Shown here: in pieces, positions 16,596 to 27,400 of the stretch
Position numbering within the stretch: the first letter of the stretch is position 1
Layout: every line of letters starts with the position of its first letter
Assembly: GCA_020636095.1 (NCBI GenBank)
Contig: JACJYN010000008.1
Span: 186,001-250,000 of the forward strand
DNA: 64,000 nucleotides
Origin: Lewinellaceae bacterium
Lineage (GTDB): Bacteria > Bacteroidota > Bacteroidia > Chitinophagales > Saprospiraceae
Direction of reading: 5' to 3'
Made by a program: the position numbers and the translations under genes
Notes under the pieces: generated by a model
Told to the model about the DNA's origin: nothing
Database searches by the model: none
The model's input: the letters and a program-made list of their open reading frames with translations, nothing else

Positions 16596-18368
16596 CTACT
16601 GGCAATCCATCCGCTCCTCATCAGGGGTGTACTCCCAAACATCAAAGCTGATGTAATCCGTATTAGGGCCGCCGATATAGACTTTTCCATTCAAAGGGAT
16701 AGCCAATTGTGGAATGGTTTTGTCCCGGGCGGTTTCCGGAGTGGGAAAGGGTTCTTTTTCGATCCAGCCTCTATTGGAGCTGAGCTCCCACAGGCTATAA
16801 ATGGGAGCAGATTGACTGGTTTCCCCCATACCGATATAAGCTTTGTCATTGACCGAAAAGGCAATGGCTTTCCTACGGTTCAAAAAATTTCCTGAAGCTT
16901 CCCATTGCCAGGCATCGTTCGTTTCGGGGTTGATAGACCAAAGGTCATTGAGGCCGAATCCTGACGTTTGGCCGCAGCCGGCGTAGACCCTTTCATTCCA
17001 TGCAAAAGCAATAGCATCTGTGCGCCCAGAGGGGTTATCCTGGCCTGAAGCTTCATCCCTCCAGGGCAGTTTGGCATCGAAAGGCTGCCACCGGTCGCCA
17101 GGGCCAGCATCCGGATTAAAGACCCAGAAATCATCTAAAAAAGCATCTTCCAGACGATCTGTGCCCAAACCTATATAGGCTTTTCCTTTAAGGCTCACGG
17201 CCACAGCGTCCTGACGAAGCGGCCCGGGGAAAGGGTCGGTTGTTATTTCCTGCCAGCCGTTATTGGGGTCAAAAAACCATAAATCATTTTGGTAGACCGG
17301 GAAATCAAAGGAAAAATTGGGATCAACGTAATATCCCAGTCCGAAGTAAATTTTATTGCCGATCGTAAAACTTACTCCGCCCCGTCTACCGGATGCTCCC
17401 GGCAAACCTGCATCCACAAGGGTGTCCCGGGTAAGGTCCAGTTTCCACACATGAACAAAGGTCTGGGTTTGGGTTGGATAACACAGGACTTCCGTACAAC
17501 CCATGCCAAAATAGGCTGTTCCATTCACGGCGCCTGCCATTGCATCGAATAAGGGCCGGTCCTCGAGCAAGGCCACGCGCTTCCATCCATCCCGGGTAGC
17601 AAAGGCCACAGAGGGGCCTTCATTATATATATAGTCCTGGTTGACCTGGCCGTAGGCGCGAACGTAATAGCAGGAATTGAATTCCAGCGAATCGATCAGC
17701 GCCCTGAATTCACCGTCATCATTGGTAGGCCCCAAAGGGAGCTTGAGATCGTTGTCTTCAATAGTGGGAAAAGGGTTGCTTTTAGAAAGGATAAAACCGT
17801 GATCTGTGATGTCTTGCTGGAACCTCAGCACCAAAACCCCTTTCAACTCGGCCCGGTTATTGACCTGCCGCACGCTGTCCGATAAACCGACTACCAGGTT
17901 ATCAGATAAACTAAAGGGTTGGATATTGCCATAACTTACCCGCTCTCCCACCAGGACGAAGGCCCGGAAAAAAAATACTTTCTGAAGGGATAAACCCGAA
18001 AGCAAGGTGTCAAAATCCAAATTGGAAAGGAAATCGGAACCGAGGCTGATTTTCTCTACTCCATCTGCTCCCAGCGTGGCTGCTTCCGTAGATTCCGTCA
18101 ACAGGAAACCATATTCCCGGCGGGGATAATCCGCCGGGCTTAACGCGCCATCTATCCCATCTATACTGCCAAATAAGCGAATCTTATCGATGTCTTCCAC
18201 TACTGTACGCACAGTGACCGCCGTGACAAAATCCAGTTTATCCAGTTCTTCTTTCTTACAAGAGGCGTAACACACTACTCCTATAGCAGCAAGGATCAGG
18301 TAGCGAAAAAGGCTGCCGTATTGATGTTCCTTGGTATGAGCAATACCTGTTTGATTGCTGAATTTCAT
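16596..18368 (-). CDS. Kelch-like beta-propeller lipoprotein
   Basis: 590 residues. The N-terminal hydrophobic stretch ends in a lipobox-like YASC followed by KKEE, so it is probably a lipoprotein, facing either the periplasm or the surface. The middle (about 45-250) looks like fibronectin-type or FISUMP-like beta domains. From about 260 onward there are repeats with the Kelch pattern (GTAYFGMGC..., NKIYFGLGYY..., KAYIGLGTD..., RVYAGCGQ..., KAYIGMGET..., KVYIGG), each followed by an LWxxxP-type strand, which suggests a six-bladed propeller. The substrate or partner is unknown. It follows the giant SprB-type gene by 88 bases on the same strand, so the two may be co-expressed. Confidence 0.8.
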   Translation of the reverse strand: MKFSNQTGIAHTKEHQYGSLFRYLILAAIGVVCYASCKKEELDKLDFVTAVTVRTVVEDIDKIRLFGSIDGIDGALSPADYPRREYGFLLTESTEAATLGADGVEKISLGSDFLSNLDFDTLLSGLSLQKVFFFRAFVLVGERVSYGNIQPFSLSDNLVVGLSDSVRQVNNRAELKGVLVLRFQQDITDHGFILSKSNPFPTIEDNDLKLPLGPTNDDGEFRALIDSLEFNSCYYVRAYGQVNQDYIYNEGPSVAFATRDGWKRVALLEDRPLFDAMAGAVNGTAYFGMGCTEVLCYPTQTQTFVHVWKLDLTRDTLVDAGLPGASGRRGGVSFTIGNKIYFGLGYYVDPNFSFDFPVYQNDLWFFDPNNGWQEITTDPFPGPLRQDAVAVSLKGKAYIGLGTDRLEDAFLDDFWVFNPDAGPGDRWQPFDAKLPWRDEASGQDNPSGRTDAIAFAWNERVYAGCGQTSGFGLNDLWSINPETNDAWQWEASGNFLNRRKAIAFSVNDKAYIGMGETSQSAPIYSLWELSSNRGWIEKEPFPTPETARDKTIPQLAIPLNGKVYIGGPNTDYISFDVWEYTPDEERMDCQ

Positions 18369-18456
18369 CTTGAATGTTTTTGATTGCTGGAAACCCGGGC
18401 CTAATCAACCGAACCAACTGGTATTCCATCCTTTCACAAGGTAGTGATTTCATTAT

Positions 18457-21400
18457 CTATTGCACGACTACCCTACGGCTGAAATGTATTCCGTTGATTT
18501 CTAATCGAATAAAATACACGCCCTTAGGCAGCTCGTTTACATTTATCTCATATGCTTTTCGGCGTTCAGCGGCACTCCCCTGCATCAGCTGTCGCCCGAA
18601 TAAATCCATCAGGCTCCAATGAATTTCCCGGTTTATAGGAGATTGATAACGCAGGTACAACTTATGGCTCACCGGGTTGGGAAACAATTCCACCTCATCC
18701 CTGAGGAAAGCCAGCTCTTCGGTAGAGACCACCAGTTTCACTTCGGTTATTCCGTATGCCTCGCAACCATTGCGGTCCGTCACCGTCACTTCGTAGACCC
18801 CTGGTTCCAGGCCGGTTAGAGTGGGGCCGACGCCTCCATTGCTCCATTGATACGTATAGGAAGCTACTCCTCCCTGAGGAATAGCCGTGGCAGTGCCGTT
18901 GTTGCCTTGGGCCGTACTTGCATCAGTTGACTCCATGGCCACCTGAAGGCTGTCCGGCTCCACGATGGTGACGAACACATGCCCAAAGCAGCCGTTCTCA
19001 TCCGTCACCGTAAGGGCATATTCCCCGATTCCCAGGTTCATGGGATCCTCTACATCACCCAGCCCCTGGTTCCATTCATAGCTTAATTGTCCCATCCCGC
19101 CGCTGGCGGTGACCGATATCGCCCCGTCCTCCAGGCCGTAGCAGGTGATCTGTTCGACCGAATCCAAGGTGACAATGACTGCCGGAGCCTGTATTACCTC
19201 AATGGAATCAATGCCCATACAGCCATTTTCATCCGTAACGGTCACCGAGTAGATGCCCGGCATGCTGATGATGGCCAAGCGCGTTGACTGCCCGCCAGAC
19301 CATTGGTAACTGTCGTAAACACCCGCATCCAGAGTCGTGGTGGTGCCCCCACAGAAGAAAGCAGCCCCCTGTATTTCCACATCCAATGCTTCTACTTCCT
19401 CCACCAGCACGCCATCGGAACCGCTGCACCCCGCCTGGTTGGTAACCGTTACCGAATAGGCGGCTGGCTCATCTACCTCGATGGTTTGCCCTTGTGACCC
19501 GTTCGACCACAAGTAACTGGCGTAGCCAAAGCCGGCGTCCAGGACTGTGCTGCTGCCCATGCACAACACCGTAGCCCCTATGATTTGAGGCGCTACCGAA
19601 GGCAACCCTTCCACCAGAACACTGGTGCCTATCGAACAGCCGTTCTCATCGGTTGCCGTAACACTGTAAGCCCCGGCGGGCAAGCCCTGTGGGTCTTCCA
19701 CCGCGCCGATACCGGCGCTCCACTCATAGGTGAGCACACCACTGCCTCCACTCACGGTGATATCAATCGCTCCATCGGCAAAGCCGGGGCAAGTAGCGTT
19801 TACTATCTGGATGTCATCGAAGTTGAGAGCAGGTGGCTGGGCGAGGCTTATCATTTCCGTATCCGTACATCCGTTGCTATCGGAAACCGTAACGGTGTAG
19901 GGGCCAGCCAGTATTCCGGTGGGGTCTTCTACTGTACCCAGGCCGTTATTCCAGGAATAACTGAACCCACCAGAGCCACCACTGGCCGTTATTAAAATAG
20001 CGCCTCCTTCGTCCCCAAAGCAGGAAGGTGCGATGAGTTCATCAACCGTGATGCTAATGGCGGGTGGCTCATCAACGAGTACGGTTTCAGTACGGGTACA
20101 ATTGTTCGCATCGGTGACGGTCAGCGTGTATGGCCCCGGTAGCAGGCCGTCGAGGTCTTCCATGGCGCCGGCTCCCCCACTCCATGCATAGTTGATGGTT
20201 CCGGTACCGCCGGTAACCGTAATGGCTACAGCCCCGTCGGCGGCGCCAAAGCAGGATACGGCGGCCACCTCATCAACGATGATGGCAAGGTCTGTTGCAT
20301 CTTCTACCAGAGTACTTCCGGTGGTGGTGCAAAGGTTGACATCAGTGACGGTGACCATATAGGCGCCGGGCGCCAGGCCAGATGGGTCCTCCACCAAACC
20401 GATGCCATTATCCCATTCGTAACTCAATGGCCCGGTGCCGCCGGCGGCGGTGATCTCGATCGCCCCATCGGCAAAGCCGCCGCAAGAGGCGCCCTGGGTT
20501 TCAATCGAGGTGATCGCCAAAGAATCCGGCTCTTCGATGTTTACGGCCTCTTCAAAAGTACAACCATTCTCGTCGGTAGCCGTCACGGTATAAACACCGG
20601 CTGATAAGCCGACCGGATTCTGTACGGCCCCGATGCCATTATCCCATGTATAATCCACAGCGCCCGTACCACCAGTGACATCGATGGTTATGGCCCCGTC
20701 GGCGGCCCCATAGCAACTGACGGGTTGAGGGAGCAGTGAGTTGATGGCTAGAGCCACCGGCTCCTCCAAATTGATCATTTCTGTTTTCGAACAATTGTTT
20801 TCATCCGTGATGGTAAGCGTATAGGTGGCTGCCGAAAGCCCCGTGGGGTCTTCCACCGCCCCGACGCCGTTGTCCCATTCGTAGCTCAGGGCGCCCGTGC
20901 CGCCGCTGGCCGTGACTGCGATAGCCCCGTCCTGAGCGCCATTACACGATACCGCTTCCACCAGGTCCACCGCAAAGGAGATCGCCGCCGCATCCGCAAC
21001 GGTAGCAGATTCGGAAAGCGTACAACCATTTTCATCCGTGATGGTGACCGTATATTCGCCGGCAGGCAAGCCCGTGGGGTCTTCCACCAGGCCGGCGCCG
21101 TTGTCCCACTCATAACTCAAAGCGCCCGTGCCGCCGCTGGCGGTGAGGGCTATCGAGCCGTCGGCAGCCCCATTGCAGGCCGTGCCGGTGGGGAGGATCG
21201 AATTGATTTCCAGGGCCGCCGCTTCTGCCACAACTACTGTTTCCTCCAGAGTACAGCCATTCGCATCTGTAGCCGTTACGGTGTAGCTGCCGGCAGGCAG
21301 GCCCGTGGGGTCTTCCACCAGGCCGGCGCCGTTGTCCCATTCATAACTCAGCACACCGGCGCCGCCGGTGATGGTGACCGCGATAGCCCCACTGCTCTCG

Positions 21401-24400
21401 CCGTTACAGGCTACGGATGTAACATCAATGGCCGTAGCCTCAATAGCCGCCGGCTCTTCGACCATGACGGTTTCTATCTGGCTGCAATTGTTCGCATCCG
21501 TGATGGTAAGGGTATAACTGCCGGCGGAAAGGCCCACCGGGTCTTCAATCGCGCCGATGCCGTTGTCCCATTCGTAACTCAGGGCTCCCGTGCCCCCACT
21601 GGCGGTAACCTCGATAGCCCCGTTGTTCTCGCCGTTGCAGGCCACAGCCGTAATATCAATGGCTGTAGCCTCGATGGCATCCGGCTCTTCGACCATGACT
21701 GTCTCTATCTGGCTGCAATTGTTCTCATCTGTAATGGTGAGGGTGTAACTGCCGGCGGGAAGGCCCACCGGGTCTTCGACAGCGCCAATGCCATTGTCCC
21801 AGGCATAGCTCAAAGTACCCGTGCCGCCACTGGCAGTGACCGAGATAGCCCCGTCCGCAGCCCCGTTGCAGGAAACTTCGGTGACGGCATCCACTGCCAG
21901 GGCTATGGTGGAGGCATCCTGCACCGTGGCCGTCTCCGTGAGCGTACAGCCGTTTTCATCCGTGATGGTGACCGTGTAGCTGCCCGATGGTAGGCCCGTG
22001 GGGTCCTCGATGGCGCCGATGCCGTTGTCCCACTCGTAGCTCAAAGTACCCGTGCCGCCGCTAGCGGAAATAGCAACCGAGCCGTCGGCAGCCCCGTTAC
22101 AGGAGGCGCCCTGCGTTTCCAGTTGGGTGATATCTATTGCCGGAGGCTCGGTGACCGTTACTGCTTCGGTAAGGGTACAACTATTTTCATCCGTGATGGT
22201 GAGGGTGTAAGCGCCGGCGGGCAGCCCGGCGGGGTCTTCTACCACGCCGATGCCATTGTCCCAGGCATAGCTCAACGCACCCGTGCCGCCACTGGCACTA
22301 ACCTCGATAGCGCCATCGGCTGCCCCGTTGCAGCTGGCCCCAATGGCTTCCGCCATAGACAGCTCAATGGCCGGTGGCTCTTCCACCATTATTGTTTCGG
22401 TGAAAGTGCAATTGTTCGCATCCGTGATGGTAAGCGTATAGGTGGCTGCCGAAAGCCCCGTGGGGTCTTCCACCGCCCCGACGCCGTTGTCCCATTCGTA
22501 GCTCAGGGCGCCCGTGCCGCCGCTGGCCGTGACTGCGATAGCCCCGTCCTGAGCGCCATTACACGATACCGCTTCCACCAGGTCCACCGCAAAGGAGATC
22601 GCCGCCGCATCCGCAACGGTAGCAGATTCGGAAAGCGTACAACCATTTTCATCCGTGATGGTGACCGTATATTCGCCGGCAGGCAAGCCCGTGGGGTCTT
22701 CCACCAGGCCGGCGCCGTTGTCCCACTCATAACTCAAAGCGCCCGTGCCGCCGCTGGCGGTGAGGGCTATCGAGCCGTCGGCAGCCCCATTGCAGGCCGT
22801 GCCGGTGGGGAGGATCGAATTGATTTCCAGGGCCGCCGCTTCTGCCACAACTACTGTTTCCTCCAGAGTACAGCCATTCGCATCTGTAGCCGTTACGGTG
22901 TAGCTGCCGGCAGGCAGGCCCGTGGGGTCTTCTACCCCACCGATGCCGTTGTCCCAGCTGTAACTCAGGGTACCGGCGCCGCCGGTAATGGTGATGGCGA
23001 TTGAACCATCCGCCAAACCATTGCAACTGGCGCCTGTGGATTCCAACTGAGTGGCCTCCAGGGGCGCTGGTTCTGTTACTTCAACAGCTTCGCTATAGGT
23101 ACAATTATTCGCATCCGTAACGGTAACGGTGTAGGTACCGGCTGCAAGGCCGCTGGGGCCTTCTACCATGCCGGCGCCGTTGTCCCAGGCGTAACTCAAC
23201 GTACCCGTGCCACCACTGGCGGATATCTGGATGGCCCCATCGGCAAAGCCGGCGCAACTCGCCGGTGCGGACACAATGGCGTCCAACTGGATAGCAGGCG
23301 CCTCGCCCACAACGACCGATTCGGATTCGTTACATCCTTTTGAATCGGTAGCAGTCACGGTGTAAGTACCTGCAGACAAGCCCGCAGGGTCTTCCACGGC
23401 GCCAATACCGGCATCCCAGTTGTAGCTAAAGCCTCCATTTCCGCCTGTAACGGTAATGTCAATGCCACCATCGGCGCCACCGATACACCTGGCATCCGTC
23501 GGTTCAGCCAAAGAGAAGGTAATGGGTTCTGGTTCTGCAATGGTTAGGGTGTCGCTAAGGATACAGTTTCGGGCATCTTTTACAGAAAGTATATACTCAC
23601 CGGGCGCCAGGCCGGTTGGATCTTCTACATTACCAATACCGCCGTTCCAATTATAAGTTAGGTTACCGTTTCCTCCGGAAGCAGTTATGGTTATAGTGCC
23701 ATCGGCAAGCCCATTGCAACTCACATCTTCTACCTCATTGACCACCAACCCAATAGGATTTAAAAAGCAGAGAGATGGCGGTTGGGAGATAATCACTTCA
23801 ACCGGCTCATTGAGCAAGGCCGGGCTGACGACATAGAAAGTATCTACCCGGATATTGGGTGATTGATTTTCTTCAACTACATCAATGGTGATGCGGTTAT
23901 CGAAAGGAGCAATGGTGTCGAGATCCGGGCTGATATTGTACCAGGTAGCGCCCGGGCCTTTAATAATGGCCCACCGGTTATTGGCAGTGATGCGTTTGGT
24001 GGCCCGGGTAGGGGTGCCGGTAAGGAGCACCACCCGGTTGCTCCCCACATCCAGGGTTGGAGCCGGTGACAGGTTTTCAACCGTCAATTTCTTAATTCGG
24101 CTTCTGCCCATGCCGGAAGCATTAAAGAGGTTGGAGGCAGTGATCAGGTTGCCGGTGGTATCTGTATATTCAGCATGCAGAGTAGCCACGAACCCGTCGC
24201 TCAAAACAGCACGGAAGACAATCTCTTCATCCGGTTCATAGCCACATTTGCTGGCTACCGGGCCTTCCCCGTCGGCGACCAAAGTCACATTGGCTATTTC
24301 ACCGGTCACCGGATCCTGGTTGAGGATGGTGGATTGGAAATAGAAGACGCCATCCTGGGCGTTGGAATTCCGGTTGAAATCGGCCAGGATGGTGGTTGCC

Positions 24401-27400
24401 TCGCCCAAAAGGGAAACTCCGGCAAAAGGGCTAAAAGAAAACTCGTGGATCGATGAATCAAAAGTGTCACAGGTGAGCGTTTGCCCTTCGTCCCGCTCTG
24501 CGGAAATGGTAAAATCGGTGGCGCCACCTGGTGCTATTTGGTCTACGACCAGGTAGTAAACTCCAGTATTCAGGAAGGTGCCATCTTCATTATAAATATC
24601 CAGCGTGAGGCTTACCTGGCTGCCATCATCAGGCGTTTCTATATAGGCAATGCAGTTCTCCCCGCATTGATAATCAAAAACGAACAGGCCCATGGAGCCG
24701 CCGGTAGAACTAAAATATATCGTGACAGCATTGGGTTCATCGCCGATCTCATCCGTCAAGAAATCATAAGGGCTGTGCACATTGGAGAATACATCGAGTA
24801 CCAAAACCTTATCTTCTCCATCATAATCTCTGGAACCAGGATAACAGCCGGCGTAATGATCGGCGGTATTGTAATGATCGCCTTCCCCGCTGACGGTAAA
24901 ACTGGTGGGGGTATCCGGACAAGCGATTTGGGTGTCTAGACTACAAGGCCCATCCGCCAGTATCTTCAGGCTGTAATCAGTAGATGCTTCACAGGCCGTC
25001 AGAATATAATAAAAACCGGCCTCGGCAACCGGCAGGTCAAGCACACCATTAGCATCCGTAAAGCCCAGGCAGGCATTGGCACGGCTCAGGTTGAGGTCAT
25101 TGCAATTAAAGACGAAGGCGCGCACATCAGAATCTGAGGTAGTGAGCCGGAGTTTGAGTAAGGAATCGGGGTTTTCATGATAGTATAAGAACACATCGCC
25201 CGTGTCCGGCAAAACCGGATACAAACTCTCAATACAGGAAATGAACTGGATATTGTCGGAGGGGATATTTTCGTGCAGGCCCGCTCCTTTGAAAACGGTA
25301 TTACCCCCATTAATGGAAATATTATCCAGGTCGCAAATAGTGGGAAGATCAAAACAGGAAAGCGACAATTCAAAGACGCCTTCTTCTTTATTGGCCCCAT
25401 CGGCTTTTCCGTCCACTGCGATCCAGTAAACGCCGGCATCCAGCGTATATAAGATCTCTTCATTTTCGGCGCCGGCCAAAGCGCTGGTATCGATGCAACT
25501 GCCCGGCTGGCCGCCCGTCCCGTTTTCCAGCAGGAACAGGTCGAGGTTCTTCAGGCTCAGGTTTTTCAGGTTGATGACCACGGCTTGCGGTTTGGCTAAG
25601 GAGAACCGGTACAAACGGTCGCCCGCACCGTAGCCGGTATTGCTTCCCAGGCAGGAGGGGTAGCCATTGATGTCACTGGCGGCATCGATGGTGCTCCCGA
25701 AAAAGGACTGCCCGCAGGCGATGGTGTCCTGCCCCTGGGTTTCAACACAAGCAATGGTGATGGTATCTTTGACGGTACAGGCCCGGGCATCTTCTACGGT
25801 GAGAATGTAGGTACCCGGAGCCAAATCAGTGGGGTCTTCGACTGCTCCGACATCCATGCTCCAGTTGTAGATGAGGCCTCCTTCACCACCGGAGGCGGTG
25901 ATGTCGACGGCCCCTTCGGGCGGGCCGTTGCAGGGCGAGTCACTGACCGCATCGATTTGCAGGGAGATGGGGTTATTGAGGAAGCAGACGGAGGGGGGCT
26001 GGATGACCTCCACTTCCAGAGGCTCCAAAGCGGGGCTGAGGATGTAAAAAGTATCAATCCTTGGGTTGGGAGAAAGGTTTTCTTCCAGCGCTTCGATAGT
26101 GATCTGGGTAAGAAATGGGGCCACAGTATCTATATCGGGGCTAACCGTATACCAGCTGGAGTTGGGCCCTTTGTCCACGACCCAGCGGTTATTGGCATTG
26201 ACCAGGCGGGTAGCTAAAGGCACGGGCGCCGGGCCGCCTCTTTGCAAACCCACGCTACTGCGAAGCAATGCCTTTTTATAGTCGATGAATAACTTAGGAA
26301 CTGCAGAAAGAGTATCCAGGACGAAGCGCCTGACCCGGCTCTTTCCAGAACCAGTGGTGTTGAAACGCCCGGCCGCAGTAATGATGGGAGGCATCGTATC
26401 CTGATACTCTGCATCAAAAACGGCAATGTAATCATTGCTCAATTTTGCCCGATAAAGAATCTTTTCATCTGTTTCATACCCACATTTTTTATAGCCATTA
26501 ATCCCACCCTCGCTAATGAATACATTGGGCAGGGTTCCGTCAGGATCTCGAATCATTTCGAACGTATCGAAATAAAAAATATTCCGAAAAGCGTTGTCAT
26601 TCCGGTCATAATCAATACTGAGCGTGCGTACCGACACACCGTTTTGCAGAGAGTCTACCAGAGAAGCCCCGGCGAAAGGAGAAAAGGATATCTCATGGGA
26701 TGCCCCATCGAAGACACATTCTTCAAAAGAATTACCTAAAGAACACGATATTGAAAAACTACTGACGGCCCCCGGGCTGGCTTCATCTAAAACCAGATAG
26801 TACACGCCAGGTTCCACCAAAAAACTAAACCCTTGCGGCTGTCCTATATCCGTATATTCTTCATAACCCACACAATTTTCCGCACACTGATAATCAAAAA
26901 GGAAAAGCCCTAAAAGCCCGTCAGCAGTGATTTCCCCATCAAGGGTGATCTGCGGCCTTTCTCCAGGAGGTACATTCAGATACCCCCCCCCAACACTTAA
27001 CCCAATTACAATATCCCGTCCATCATAAGCGATTGGCCCGGAATAACAGCCAGCGTAATTATCGGCCGTATTAAAGTGGCTATCCGGCCCGGGAAAAGTA
27101 GTGGGAATAGGCGAATAACAATTGTACTGTGTTTCCATACTGCAAGGCCCGTCCGGCAAAATCGTCAGGTCATAATTCGCTAAATTCTGATTGAAAACAA
27201 CGATGTAATAAAAACCGGGAGCGGAACCTGGAACAGGCACATTCAAAAAGCCATTCACATCGGTACCTCCTTCGCAAGCATCGGAGCGATCCGCAAACGC
27301 TACATCACAGTTAAAAGCAAAAGCGCGTACAGCAGGATCCGAAGTATTCAAGTTCAAGGAGAAAAAATCCGTTTCCCCTTCATGGTAGTATATGTAGACT

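Larger units (their letters stand above)
19603..23760 (-). repeat. Tandem array of 18 SprB coding repeats (231-bp unit)
   Basis: The 77-residue period is constant across the array, so copies stay in frame. Individual units vary mostly at the first 12 residues and in the ENNC/ANGC/ENGC segment. One further unit precedes the array (about 25745-25975) and two follow it, separated by PKD-like modules. Confidence 0.9.

Noticed and set aside
16190..16690. Repetitive ORFs on both strands over the 15-bp repeat (peptides of the RIPNP and GVRYSE type)
   Set aside because: The 15-bp period is a multiple of three, so frames stay open without selection. There is no credible start, signal or homology, and the ORFs cross the lipoprotein stop.
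22123..23004. A 293-residue plus-strand ORF inside the giant gene
   Set aside because: It is an antisense frame of the SprB repeats and itself repeats with the 231-bp period; no independent coding signal.
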